A DNA stretch of 64,000 bases from Arbacia lixula (GCA_963669155.1 OZ022588.1:9992567-10056566), one strand, 5' to 3'. Numbered from the stretch's first letter, positions 33,460 through 46,063 are shown. Notes: a model not told the origin generated them from the letters alone. Program-made: numbers and translations.

Positions 33460-36400
33460 TTTATTAATTATATGAAATACTGTTCATGATAAATATTCAT
33501 TTCATTTTGAGCCGATTTAACGATCGAACACAATTATGTAGAGGAAATATCTCACCCCCCCCCCCCCGTCATTTTCCCAATAGACCTGTATAGGGGTACA
33601 ACTTATACTGAGCATAACATCAAGTGTTCTCATTTATATATCACATCGTTTCAGAGGTTGCATCTTTTCCAAAGTTGATCGTTTTAAACGAAAGTATATC
33701 ACTTAAATGTTTGAGAACCTAAGGCCGTGGGTAAGTCTAATGTTTTAAATGAAAGAACCCGTCTAAGACATATGCACATCAAGCATTGCTTAAAGGATTC
33801 TCATCGCCTTCTTCATGTCCTTTCATCTATATACTTTCAATCTAAATGCATTTATATTATCGTCATTGAACTATCAGCTTTGCAAAATATATTTAAGTGT
33901 CTCATTGCCTGGTCATAAGGACTGTGCTTTTGGTTTTGTTTGTATAGAAATATTTTTTTCAAATGAAAATGAATTGATCAAATTGAGCGACACAGAAAGA
34001 AGAGGTATGGTCTTTAGGAGTAACTTAAACTCGATATCACTGTTAAATTTTGCATTTTTCACAAACGTGTTTCACATGTTTTCCTTGCGGTTCATACATT
34101 TGTGCAAAATTATTTTATATGTCTGCATTAGTGATACATCACCTTTGATGTCTATCATTGTTCTGAGTAAAAACCTACACGCTTATTGTTGGGAGGCTTC
34201 TATCAGTGTCAAGAGGGCGCTTTATCCCTTGATGCCCTCAACCGACGAGCCTCGGTCGTGGAGGCGCCCCCCCCCCCCCCCGCTTAGATAGTCTTTCATC
34301 AAGGCTTCTCCCGTCTAACTCCACAAAAAGGCTGACGATAGACTAATAGGTCTTTCAGTTTTTATTACGAGAGGACTTCAACTTAAAGGTACGCCCTTGT
34401 TCTTAGATGCATCATTTTTTTTTTTTTTGGGGGGGGGAATTTTTTTTTCAATTTTTCATGTAGATAATTTGGTATGATGTTCATAAATTTGTTGCGAGAC
34501 ATTTTTTCCCAAACTTTCCCTTCTTTATATGTTCACCCTCATGCTGATTTATCCTATTAACAATATCTATATAAAATTTTTATTCTTAATTTATATGAAA
34601 TGTACATAGAAATTGATATAGATGTATATATGAAATTTATTTCAAATGTAAATCAGCATTTAAGCTGAAATAAATGAAAAAGAGTGGTTGTTCATTACGA
34701 AGAAACATTTCGTTGGCCTCGTACATAAATCATGTTTCCAAGGCGATCTGACCGATCGAAGTAACGATGATATTATGAATACCTGCACATCACTGCAGAG
34801 CAAAAACTGTCACACTATACCGCATTTGCATTGACTTTCGCTACAGGAAATCATACAGAAAAACAATGCAAAAGAAACTCAAATGAAATCTCGCGGCTGC
34901 GCTCCCCTAGTCTGCCTCCTATCGCCAGCTGTTTTGTGGACTACCGCTTGGAGGACCCGGGCACCAGGGGCGATCGAAGGCTGCGAGAGAAAGCTGGGGA
35001 CGAGGCCCGCTAGGTTAACCATTCGTGTGCCAGACAAAATATAGCTCTGTGGGGTTTGTGTGTGTTACATGTGACTCAATCCATATGTGGCATATAAAGA
35101 GTTAGGCGATCGGGTGGAAGGGAGGTATGGGGTGGGGTGGGCGTGGACGTGGGTGTGGGGGTGGGCGTGGGGTGTTAGGGTACGATCATAAGGTGCCATT
35201 TGGTCCATTCCCAGTTGGTCCACTCACCTTCTACCCACCGTCTACCATCACATGCTAATATGTATAGGTTAGGGTAAGGGTAAGGGTAGCGGGTCTGGAT
35301 TAGGGTTAATGGTTGAGGTTATGGTGTATATTAGAGTTGTTCATAAGTTAACCCAGTACCAATGGCGTCGCCTCATTCATCATTGGCTACTCTCAACACA
35401 AGGATTGCTTCGTTGATGATTAACTAGTAGATCCGCTGAGATTGCATCTGGATCCTCTGAACGCTCTATCTAGAGACTGAACATTACACCTGTACACTGT
35501 ATGGCGATCGATGCGGGTGGCCATTTTGAATATGAAAACGCTAATGCTAATGCATATATGAATAAGTAATTTTACGCATGCGCACATTTTTTCCCCGCTC
35601 GTTTGCCGTGTGCTATTTTTTCTTCGTCGAACCGATTATCGATTTAAATATTCATAGCCAACAATCCGTCGAACAATCTGATTGGTAAAATTTATATGTC
35701 AGACTCGAGAGATTAAAAATGTCTGCGATAAACCTGTGATCGGCGGAAAGTAAGTCTTTAATTTTCACCTTTCGATTTTTTCGGGTGAATTTTATAAATT
35801 TTATAAATATATAATATAGATCTAATTTTGATTGAAGTAGATTTGTTGCATCATAGCTTGAAAGATGTTAGATTTTTAAACGAAGTAGCTATGATAGTTC
35901 CAAAATCCGTTTTTCCCATAGACTTTCTACTATTCGGGTAACTTTCTACTCATGCATTGAACTTGTACGGTGTACAAGGTCGCCAATGCGTGTGTGGTGT
36001 GCATATACCGTCTCTATTCGGGGTATGTCCAAAAATATCATATCGATTAAAGAATGCCCCGGGAGGATGCCCCGAATGAGACGGTTATTCATACATTAGT
36101 AATTTCTTTCAGATTTCCACGAAAGCCATTATGATTGTGCCACAGCCTTGTTAGCCTGGCTTCCAAGCGTTTGAACATGGCAAAATTAGATAAAAGAGTC
36201 CAGCACTCACAAGACTAGTTACTCTTTCATTCTCCTCACTTATCCATGTTTGGGCGAGCCGGAGAAGGATGTGAGAATGAGTAGTCTACTGCAGCCAGAC
36301 CCGTTTATTGTACATTGCAATTTGGATAATAATGGCCCAACGGCCTGGAAGCTAGACTATAGCTTTATGGGTTCATCAACACGTACAACAAAGTTGCAAT

Positions 36401-36720
36401 TACGCAGACGATACGGCGTGTATCGCCTAAACTTCACTCCACCCTAGAAGGGGTCGCAGTGCGTATGTACAGGTATAGGCCTACGTAGTAATTGACTCGT
36501 GGGAAAACATACATCCCTGACGCTACGAATGCATGTGCACGTCTTCCGCTGACCTGGTTGGCAATTTCCCGGGAAATACCAGCATTTCCCGCCCTAATGG
36601 GGGCTGGCTGTGAGATAAAAATCCGGGAAAGCTAGAGATGCATAATACCCATGAAGTTACGTAACTTTAACTATAAAGGAGGCCGTGCAACCTGCAAAAT
36701 ATATCATTTTCAAAAGAAAG
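33460..36720. other. No recognised gene
   Basis: Mostly AT-rich. Marked patches are C14 runs at 33554 and 34267, a T/G run at 34409-34436, a GC-rich patch at 34895-35010, a GT/GGGG patch at 35100-35180 and a degenerate telomere-like run (GGTTAGGGTAAGGGTAAGGG at 35267-35286). No coding family is visible. Confidence 0.4.
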
Positions 36721-36739
36721 AACACAGACAAAATTAAAA

Positions 36740-37150
36740 GAAAAGCCCACCTTTAATTTAAAGGGAGTGCTTAGTTGAAATTAAGTTGGTTTTGATAATA
36801 GCAAAATCATGAAATAAACATATAAGTGAAGGTTTGATGAAAATCCGTCAAAGGATAAGAAAGTTGTGATGTTGTGACGTCACGTGCGAGGTGCTCTTCC
36901 ACGGCCCAGTTGCGTAAAACTTACCATTAATGTAACTTTGCTACCAATGGGAATTTCTATGGAAATCTTGAATTTAATTGGCTGTCGAGATGTGTTACCA
37001 TGGTAGTTACTATTTATTACAGAGTAACCATTAATGGTATGGTTTATGCAACGGGGCCCATATGTTGTGTAGTATTTTTTTTAAATGTTGATTTTTTCAT
37101 AAGGATATACATCATGTGACGTCACATGCGAGCTGCTCTCTCATATGTTG
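36740..37150 (+). repeat. TGACGTCA-bearing dispersed repeat, copy 3, split by a MITE
   Basis: The copy shows CACCTTTAATTTAAAGGGAG, GAAAATCCGTCAAAGGATAA and GTTGTGACGTCACGTGCGAG, is interrupted at 36902, and resumes with ATATGTTGTG at 37060. A further TGACGTCACATGCGAG word at 37116 starts another partial copy. Confidence 0.7.
36902..37058. mobile_element. Small MITE nested in the TGACGTCA repeat
   Basis: The ends GGCCCAGTTGCGTAAAACTT and TTATGCAACGGGGCC are inverted repeats, with TACCATTAATG inside on the left and CATTAATGGTA on the right. The interruption falls between CTTCCA and TATGTTGTG, which are contiguous (with CCCA) in the other copies, so a CCA target duplication is likely. Confidence 0.7.
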
Positions 37151-37199
37151 TGTTCTGTATGATTTCATGAATGGACAAAAATACATTTTATTCCCTCTA

Positions 37200-38470
37200 A
37201 CCTAATAACATTATGTCAACTATAGATTGTATCCGGGAGTGTGGTATTTAGAGGTGGTGTAGCAAAACACATGTTATCCCCTTTTACTTAAATATAATTG
37301 CACATGTTTTACGTGAGTATGATATTAACATGAAATAAATTTCTTTTATAATACTAGGAACACAGTTTGAAGGATAATATGATGCAATCGAACATATTTC
37401 GCATACAATGCATACAGAGCCGTAGTCAACTACAACATTATAACCTCGTTTTAAGTTACCTTCTCGTTACCTTCTTTCTTATCTACCCATAATGGGATAT
37501 TCTTACACACATTTATCTTTCAATACGATTTCAAAAAGAAAAAAAGACACAGTAAAATATACGTGGGTGTTCATGAATCCTTCTTGAAATTGCTTTTGAG
37601 TACGTGAGGCGAGATGTCTCAAAAGATATCACGATACAATTTGTTTGCGCGTCTTTTGCAGCTTGAACTTCGCGGTACGCAATCTAACATGAAGGCTTAA
37701 GGGTCTTGGTTGATAAAAATAGAGTAGAGCTCCGCTATGGGATAAAAATCATGTTTAATGGTTGTAAGCCCGAAAAAGTTCACTTAATCATCATTAATTC
37801 GTTCGGTATAGGCTTATCATACACATGATGAATTATACGAGAAATTATTGAACTAGCAGCCTGTGGTGATCTAAAGCAATGGGAAAATCATGATAATCGC
37901 TCGACTGGTGCCTCGTGATCGTAGCAGTATTTTGAATTCACCCCGTGCCTATCATTTCAATCATGCCCCTCAGATCAGTTTATATTTGTACATCGTACCG
38001 TATACATTTCGTTAAACATTATTTTTGCTCTAGATAATTCGAAAACATGCTCCGGAAAGAAACTATGGTTTCTTTTTCGGTAATACTGTAACTGCAAGAT
38101 AAGAACTGTCAGTATGAAATCTGATTTATTCCGGCAAATCACAATTTTGCGTGCAAGGTTGCAAAGACCTATATATAGAATTGGTCAATGCAAATTCCCA
38201 ACCAGAGTTTAGAAAACAGACTGAAATGTTTCAAAACAGGAAGATATTTTCCTTTGCACATGTAGCGTTCTTTCCATGGTATACAAACATGACCCACAGC
38301 GCCTGTTCATCAACCAGATTTTTAGCCAAATTGTAGTATTGAAGCTAGTAAAACCAAGGTTGTTCCCCTTTATACATTCTCGGTTAAACTCCCCAAATTC
38401 GTGATATTCAATGGAACAGTAAGTGAACAATGGAGGCAAAGAACTAAGGTCCCCTTTTGCGAATTCATCT
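37200..38470. other. No recognised gene
   Basis: AT-rich unique-looking sequence. A weak partial relative of the TGACGTCA repeat may start near 38470. Nothing else is supported. Confidence 0.4.
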
Positions 38471-38763
38471 ACTTTCAGGTAGTTTGAATAAAATGACAAT
38501 TTTCACACGAGTATTTCATTTACTGAACTTTTACAGTGTGATGTGATATAGCTGATGTCTAATGATAATAAACGGGATACCGTTTTCGCGTGAGCTGCTC
38601 CTTCAAATGTATGCATAATGAATACACCACTGAAGGATAACAGTACATTTCCTCCTCTAATTTGTACCAGTTGAGAGTATGATATAATTTATTGACGGAG
38701 TGCATAATGTGATATCGTGAGAGCTGAATGAATATTGATATTAACTGACGATGCTACACATGA

Positions 38764-38810
38764 CAGAGAGAGAGAGAGAGAGAGAGAGAAATAGGGAGAA
38801 AGGGAGAGAG
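38764..38810. repeat. GA microsatellite
   Basis: AG array of about 12 units followed by imperfect AG. Confidence 0.9.
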
Positions 38811-38879
38811 TAACCATATCGCTACCATGAAACCATCATTTTGAATCGCCCCTTAAGACACCTCCTCAAATAATACACC

Positions 38880-40630
38880 GATCTCCACACACACTTAAAT
38901 CTCCGAGACAAATGCTAAGACTGTGTACTTTGTCGGCCCGCCGCACTTTGCCGAGCTCGATCGGGGGAGGGAAGGAGGGAGGTCGACCCGACGGTTGGAT
39001 GAGTGTCTAAACAAATCCTGGCTAGCAGGACAAGCTGCAGGCACGTTCACCCCTAAGGCTCCTCCTCCTCCTCCTTCCTCTTCCTTACTCATATCCCCGT
39101 ATTTCCCGAGAAAAAAAACCCAAACGAATCTCGAGAAATTATTTAATTTTCTCTCTCCAACATCAAGTTTACACATTAGTACTATTACTATTGAATTCAC
39201 CTAATGATAATATGGTCTTATTTACTCAGGGTAGCGTCATCAGTGAGAAAACCGTTTTTTATGAGTACCCTGCATAATTACCCCATTCACTGGATCAAAT
39301 GGTCTTGCCAGGTACGTATGTCTCTCCTAGGAACGGGATTGAACTGATTTTCTGAAAAAGTGGGCGCTGCCGGGTTCGATCCGTTATCTTACTGATCCCG
39401 AGGAAGAGAAACGGTCCGCTGCACCTTGCAACTTCCACCAAAAACTAAATGAGTGGCTTACAATGTTACCACCTGCTAAATATTAGTTATTTTGTTTAAT
39501 GCAAAATGTTAAATTAATTGCTTCAAATATCACACAAGGCCTTACCATCTGAACGATATATAAAAAAATAAATTATCTACAGTTGTATTTAGAAAAAAGA
39601 AATAGTCCAGGGGCATAGCTGAATAATTGCTCACATTTTGCACACATGTAGATTCAATTATCTAAGTAAGTTTGGATATTGAGCTCTCTTGAATTTTGCC
39701 CAGGGAGGCAATGGCGGCCATTCAAAATTTGAATGGAATTTCGGGTTTCATCTATTATGAGGTATCACATTAAAGCTAATCAAATTATCTAAAAGATGGT
39801 TCCAAAACTTGTTGAGTTTTGGGTTAATTTTCACAAAACCTTTTGGCAAAATGTGACTCTTAATTTTTATTTTGGCAATTACATATTGGTTCATAGTTCA
39901 AGAATAAATCTCGCTAATGGACTGAAACATTTTATTATAGAACTGCCTATGTATATATTTCATATTGTGGGTTAAAGTCAATTACATTCCATTTTATGAT
40001 ATATAGTTATGCTCTACAAATTTGATGTTTGCTAGAGCAGCATTTGGCGCATATCGATCTTCCGCCATATGTTTAACACGCAACCATGATGACCACGTGT
40101 ATCGGATCTAAACGTCCGTATAGACTGGCCAAATGTTCTTAAACTTGGGGAATTTGGAACCATCGTCATCGTATGCTACTACATACACACATTCTCAGTG
40201 TAAAGTGTACGCCTACCCGCTTATTTTGGTATAAAAAGGGTTTAGTTGACCCCCTCCCCCTTAATATGCACATAACATGTAGGACAATGGTAGGTAGTGA
40301 ACGAATGACACTCATTATACATACGCGCTTGTACAAACTTATTATAGGCTTAAGGGCGGCCACACACCTGCAGTCAGTTCCCCATAGTGTTATGCCTTAA
40401 AATTAATGATTAACATATATATATTGTTAGAGCATACTTTTTGGCAAATTTTGCGTGCTGGGACTCTGATTGGTAATATTATGTTGCTTGATTTACATCA
40501 TCCGAGCATATTGCTACAAAGATAGGGATGGAAAACAACAAATCAAAGTGGATTAAAAAAAGAGAAAATGTTACACGATGGTTGCTTTTTATGATTAGAT
40601 GTAGGAGGAAAAACAAAATTAGAGTGAATT
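38880..40630. other. No recognised gene; weak tRNA-like motif at 39360-39440
   Basis: On the minus strand of 39360-39440, GCAGCGGACCGTTTCTC and GGATCGAACCCGGCAGCGCC look like an A-box region and a B box of a degenerate tRNA or SINE head. The rest is AT-rich without coding signal; a Pro/Ser-rich patch at 39055-39090 is simple sequence. Confidence 0.35.
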
Positions 40631-40633
40631 AAA

Positions 40634-41112
40634 CCAAAAATAAAAGGTTAAGCGTTGTTTCCAGGAGTTTAGCTGTCGTGACGTCGGGCTCGTACTTAAT
40701 CTCATGACCCTTACCGACTACCATTAGTTTCCTTCTGGTATGGTGACCGGCCCATCTCATGTCCACCCCTGATCTCCTGGAAACCTATCCCCGAGGCCGG
40801 GGCCCTGACCCTTTAGGGGAGGAAACAAGGTAGATCCCAATCACACCGGGCCATCCGGCAAGCCTTGAACCTATACTGGAGTCAGACGGAGTCGATCTCA
40901 GAACTTAAATATCTGAGAGTGAGGCAGTCCCGGCGCTTATCCGCTCGTCTATAAGACGTCGATTCTGATGCTGGGGTATTTAAGCGTATAGACTGATAGT
41001 TCCAAATCAACGAAAGAAATGCAAAAGGAATTATAGCGCCTAGTCCCGTACTCGAGCCACGACCTTCGTGTCATCAGCACGACGCTCTACCCATAGAGCT
41101 AACTAGTGAGGT
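40634..41112 (-). mobile_element. Two-headed tRNA-derived SINE, copy 2
   Basis: Read on minus: TTAGCTCTATGGGTAGAGCG and anticodon loop CTGATGA (first head), a linker with TCAGTCTATACGCT, then CGACGTCTTATAGACGAGCG (second head) and a body ending CGCTTAACCTTTTATTTTTG. The linker and both heads align with 12512-13003. B boxes are more decayed than in copy 1. Confidence 0.75.
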
Positions 41113-41225
41113 ACAATAACTGAAATTGTTATAAAGGTTTTACCTTAGATATTGGGAATGTAATCCTCGCACCGATTGTGCGGAGGTCGATGATATCGCT
41201 GAGTGATTTTTTCCAGACTCATTGG

Positions 41226-41835
41226 ATCCTACGCTCGCTAGATTCAGCAAGAATGTTTAAAAGAATGAATCATCCCTTTGAATGAGTTTTGGTTCCGCCA
41301 CTCACTATTCATGACTGACAGCTGCTCTTTATACAATGCATACGCAATTGCGTCGTGTCCACTTGGATTTTACAATAGGTCATGTTAATTCCTAAACTTG
41401 TATATGTTTCAGCTATCGCTGAAGAGCTGGTAGTTTTATCACAGAGTGCATGTTGTGCACTTAATACGTGTAATGACAAACGAATTCGAAATTTGATACT
41501 TTTCGAAATTAAAATACTAGCTAGAGCGCGGATGGGCACGTTTGTCATGTTATTTGACTAAAAGGAAAATATCTTATAGTAACATTTCCCCAATGTAATA
41601 TGATGCGGAACAGTACAAAATGGAGCCTTTTTTGTACTGCAACTCGTTCAAAGGGATGGATATCCATTTCTTTAAACATTCTTGGTGAATCTAGCGGGTA
41701 TGGTTAGAAACTAACATGACCTATTGTAAAATCCAGGTGGACATAACGCCATCGCGTATGCATCGCATAAAGAGCAGCTGCTAGTCATGAATATTGAGTG
41801 GCGGAACCAAAGCTCGTTCAAAGTGATGAATAGGG
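41226..41835. repeat. Inverted-repeat element with about 170-bp arms
   Basis: Left arm 41226-41395 and right arm 41655-41835 are reverse complements (GGTTCCGCCACTCA, CAGCTGCTCTTTAT, ATTTTACAATAGGTCATGTT). A single-arm relative is at 56870-56995. The central 260 bases hold no recognised frame. Confidence 0.75.
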
Positions 41836-42524
41836 ACTTTTCGATTGGGTGAACGAGAGTGATGTGACGCCTGGCGGCAGGCGTATGTCAACGCGTTTAC
41901 TCCCTACGTTGAGCCGCTCCTGAAATGCGTTTCGATTTCGGGCGTCACGTCTAGTCAACGTAGTGACGTCATGGCCCCTGTGGCTTGCGTGGCAATCACT
42001 GATCTCCCCACTGGTTGCAATACGTATACGGGCGCGGTTAAAATGTATATGTGGGACTGTAGTGTGCATTTGCAACTTGCTAGACGACAGAGCAAACAGG
42101 TACCTGATAGGTTGTAGTTGGTACGTCAGTGGTGCTCATGTTAAGTGAGAAGATGATGAACTTTCTGGTAATATAGCTATTTATATTTTGTTTTAAAAAA
42201 TAAATGGAAAAATCGTTGAACTTCCCACTGATTTGCTGTAACTCAGCATAATCTTCCTCCGGCACCGTCCATATCGAGAGGAGTATGACGTCATAGACAG
42301 CACGGGATGAGCCCGGCGCGAGTGAATTGGGTGGTCGGTGAAAACCTGGGTAAACGCGTTGAGCCCACAGAAATAGAGAGACGTCTCTCTATTTCTGTGG
42401 TTGAGCCGAGGGGTGTTGAGCCGAGGGGTGTTGAGCCGAGGGGTCGACGTTGACGCATGCGCGGTGCGTAAAGGTGACGTCATTCACGGTGACGCCTGGC
42501 GGCACGTCCAAATCGAAAAGTCCC
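41833..42524. mobile_element. 692-bp TIR element
   Basis: GGGACTTTTCGATT (41833-41846) and AATCGAAAAGTCCC (42511-42524) are perfect 14-base termini. A 16-base word GTGACGCCTGGCGGCA occurs near both ends (41864 and 42489) in direct, not inverted, orientation. No long frame is present. It abuts the inverted-repeat element to its left. Confidence 0.7.
42365..42445. repeat. 36-bp perfect palindrome followed by a 15-bp triplet repeat
   Basis: The palindrome CCACAGAAATAGAGAGAC plus its reverse complement has no loop (42365-42400). Immediately after it TTGAGCCGAGGGGTG occurs three times (42401-42445), the last copy ending in C. Confidence 0.95.
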
Positions 42525-42869
42525 GAATATCGCTTTCTTCCAACATCCTTGGTTCGTCACATGATACACAATGCGCGGTATTAGCATAGAAAGAACTCGG
42601 ATATAACTACGAAATACAGCAAAATAAGCAAATAAATACATTTACCAAGCTCACTTCTTGCATTAGTTAACATACCCCATATAGCCGCAAGTGCACTGGT
42701 GTTCTGGATGGAGCTTTGATCAATTTCGCTATGTTCATGAAACACTGCTCATTATTGTTCTCACTTCTTTAAGAATCATGGTTCTTTAATCCTTATTGTG
42801 CTAGATAGAATGCTGCTCTATGTGCATTGGGTGTATAATCCCCTATATCCCTTCCTCAATAAACCATTT

Positions 42870-43310
42870 TCATTATGTATGCAAAGTTTACGCACGTCTT
42901 TCAAACATTACGTTACTTTATAGTAACTCCACAAGCTTGTCTGAGGTTTGTCCGAGTAGAACAACTAATGATTCAGAGTGCGTTCCACTCGTTGAAACCG
43001 AATTGCCAGATACAGGTGATCGTAATACCGCATTACTACGCACTTAAGGGAACAGTTGTGAATACAGAACGAAAATGGATAATTGTTTCACGTGCTATGC
43101 ATGTTAAAATAGGTACTAAAAATGATGACACTTTTGAAAAATATCAAAAAATAGCTTACATCTCAAATCAAACTGAAATTGTCACATCATAAAATCGAAG
43201 GATGTGAAATTTTTATAAACATATATTGTGATTTCTTTTAAAAACAGGTTTTGTGAAATTTAATGAAGTACTTTTATTGAAATAATGTTTTTAGTTTTGG
43301 ACAAATTTGT
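42870..43310 (+). repeat. Dispersed inverted-repeat family, copy at 43.0 kb
   Basis: AGCTTGTCTGAGGTTTGTCC, GCATTACTACGCACTTAAGG and GTTGTGAATACAGAACGAAA match the minus strand of 25985-26160. The second half (43090-43310), read on minus, matches 26293-26480. Confidence 0.7.
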
Positions 43311-43512
43311 GTGTATCAGATAATTAATTCAGTACACAACAATGGCCATTGTGCATCACCCATCTCAACCCACAACTTCTTTTCTGCAAGAAACATCATA
43401 CATTATTAATGACACTGCGATGGCTGGTTGCTAGTGGATTGACAGGTGTGATACACAATGGTCATTGTTGTGTTCTGAATTAATTATCTGATACACACAC
43501 ATTTTGGGGTCC
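43306..43512. mobile_element. MITE-like element with about 52-bp inverted arms
   Basis: GTGTGTATCAGATAATTAAT and ACACAACAATGGCCATTGTG on the left are mirrored by CACAATGGTCATTGTTGTG and ATTAATTATCTGATACACAC on the right. It lies between two copies of the dispersed family. One arm recurs at 14625-14695. Confidence 0.8.
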
Positions 43513-43519
43513 AAATAGA

Positions 43520-43925
43520 CCGGTTTACTGACATATACAAATTTTATGCATACCAGTTTATTAAAGGTTGCACGTGATAACCTGACAGCTTTCCCGAGGT
43601 TTGCCCAACATAGCAAGAACTAATGTATGAAAAGTGGATTCCAAGCACTGAAATACCATTGTTAGGTACAGGTTAATGGAATAACTCGTTACTAGGCCCC
43701 GAGGCTAGAAACATCCATAAATTTTTACTACATTAGTAAACCGGTCTATTTGTCCCAAGGTAAAAAATCTCCTCATTAGATATTCCAAGTATAATTAAAA
43801 AAAGGAATATTTGATGAAAATTTTCGAAACCTCCTTCAAATCAAATTGACAACTAGATTCGAATTGGAACTCGTGTATTATTTTTCAAAAGTGTCAATAG
43901 TGTTTTTTGTTATACCTACTACATC
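43520..43925 (+). repeat. Dispersed inverted-repeat family, copy at 43.7 kb
   Basis: GCTTTCCCGAGGTTTGCCCA and GTTACTAGGCCCCGAGG relate it to 42930-43050 with more divergence; 43748-43915 matches 26293-26480. Confidence 0.6.
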
Positions 43926-43929
43926 AGAC

Positions 43930-45035
43930 GGCAGACCACCACGACCAATATTAAAGAATTACTGACATCAAGAGCTTGGTTTCTGTCAACATGCTTAAGT
44001 TAACCAGTAATCCATTGAAGGGGGAGAAGTAAGTAATACATTTTTGTCATCTTCTTTTAAAGTTGGTTTTACATCATACGTACATGTCGATGGATGATGT
44101 GACCGATGATGTATGCTTGAGGTGACAGAACATCTCTCACACATCCCATGCACAAGCTCATCCCTCCATATACCCAATACAAATGCAACTCGTAACGTTC
44201 GTGGACTGTACGCGTAAGGCTGTTTTCACGGGGCAGGCGGACGATTTGCGAATGAAGCGAATGTAAAACAAAACCATTAAAATGTAAACTAAAGTGGATT
44301 CGGAGAAGTTTGTCTCCGACAGTCTGGCTTGGCAAATCATTCTCGCTCATTTTGTGTGAAGTTCTTACAAACTTTGTGCGAATGCCGTGTGTCAACTTGC
44401 CTGAAGTGAATACACATAGAAAATGCGACAAATACGCGAAGAACGCCAATGTTCTAAGAATCATGTGAGAAATTCTTGCGGATATTTAGCGACAAACTTC
44501 TCCGAGGGGGTAGAGAGACAAAATAGACATTGTAAAGAGAGAGAGAAATGGAGAGAGAGAGGGGGGGGGGGGGGGTGGAGGTTGAGGGAGGCAACGGTTA
44601 TGCGTTGTCTTAGTGGATCCTACCACTTTCGCAATCTCAACTAACAAGCATTTTCTGACGGATGAAAACTCGTTAGTATACCTAACGTATTAACGTATTA
44701 CTCACCGCAATATATAATTAATCACCGTGTTTGTAAATGTACGTTGTAAGCCATGCGGCTGAATGTGAGTGTTTAAACCCTGGTGAATTAAAACAAAGAA
44801 ACAAACAAACGTGGTTGTTACCCTGATTTCATCGAAGGGTGTCGTGAAGTGGTTATAATAAAATTTGAAAATATTAGTAGTATACATATACTTAAGAGTA
44901 ATGTTATTCAATATACAAGAAATGTACAACAACATTTGCTGTGGATTGATTGCCACTAATGTAGCATGTATACAGGTTTATGTTTATATTGTTTAATTTT
45001 ATCAAGGTATGCTTATGTTTATGTTACATGATATG
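43930..45035. other. No recognised gene; possible diverged foldback
   Basis: TTCGGAGAAGTTTGTCTCCG at 44297 is partly mirrored by GCGACAAACTTCTCCGA at 44489, so a diverged foldback is possible. A GA/G tract is at 44539-44575. The two overlapping minus frames at 44069-44464 match no family. Confidence 0.35.
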
Positions 45036-45041
45036 TTCATG

Positions 45042-45252
45042 TACACTCCAGCTCAGAGGAATTGGCATAGGGAAGGGGAAAGGGGAGGAGTCGTAGTTTT
45101 GAACCGCGGTATATTTTGTCCAGTTCAGCAAGAAACATGATGCTTTTTAGGCTTAAGCACCATGTTTCATGCTGAACTGGACGAAATATACTACGGTTAA
45201 AAACTGCGGCTCCTTCCCTCTCCCTATGCCAATTCCTTTGAGCTGCAGTGTA
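45042..45252. repeat. Long hairpin, about 100-bp arms
   Basis: The two halves are close reverse complements around 45150. Shared words are ATTGGCATAGGG, TCCAGTTCAGCA and AACATGATGC/GCACCATGTT. The ends read TACACTCCAGCT and AGCTGCAGTGTA. It is a foldback MITE or palindrome. Confidence 0.9.
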
Positions 45253-45409
45253 TGTTGAATTTAATTTTGTACGAGTGGAAGAGGAATTTTAAACTAATAA
45301 ACAAAAAGACTTAACTCCAGGAGAAGGCCATGTGATCAGAAACCCCAGTTACCATGACAGTTCCCGTCACGTGAGCTAGGGATTACATGTATGTCTTCTC
45401 CCAATCTTT

Positions 45410-45600
45410 TTTCTCTCACTCTCTCTCTCTCTTTCTCTCTCTCCCCCTCCACGCTATTTCTCTATCTCTGTGTATCTCGCTCTCTCTCTCACCCCCTCTC
45501 TCTCTCCCCTTCTCTCCCCCCCCCCTCTCTCTCTCTATCTCCCTCTCTCTCTCTCCTTTCTCTTTCCCTCTCTCCCTCTTTCCCTTTCCTACCCCTCTTT
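45410..45600. repeat. CT-rich microsatellite
   Basis: Imperfect CT array with C9 at 45518. Ser/Leu frames over it are artefacts. Confidence 0.93.
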
Positions 45601-46063
45601 CTGCTTTTCTAGGATGTTGGGATGTGCAGGACCAGGAAGGAGTTAGAACTGGAGTTGGCACGAAGAGTCATTTATTCCAACACCAGTTGGGTTCATTGAT
45701 AGCACAATAGAATATTTTACGCGTTTGGTTCTTTGATCGATGGAGGTCCGCCGCCAAATATGCAAGACAAATGTTTGATGCATTTAGAGGAATATATATT
45801 CTGTATGCGCAGAAGATTTCAGAACCACTTCATGTGTTGAAGTACATGTACAGTAGTAGAACATCGTATAATGATTCTGTGAATATCAGATTATATTGTT
45901 TATTTTTTTTTTTTATAAATCGAGAATACTGTCGAAAACATGTCAGAGAAATGCCTCCATATCGCACATTTTGGTAATCATATTTCCTTTCAAATATCTT
46001 GTAAATCGTTTATTGAGTGTTTCACCTTCCATGGAAACAACCTCGATTTTATATGCGAGGATG

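Noticed and set aside
32900-33467. Thr-rich, Val-rich and Tyr-rich frames of 90-171 codons
   Set aside because: All are the AGT-type array read in different phases and strands.
44069-44464. 131-codon minus frame
   Set aside because: No recognisable family; overlaps a possible diverged foldback and lacks splice or promoter context.
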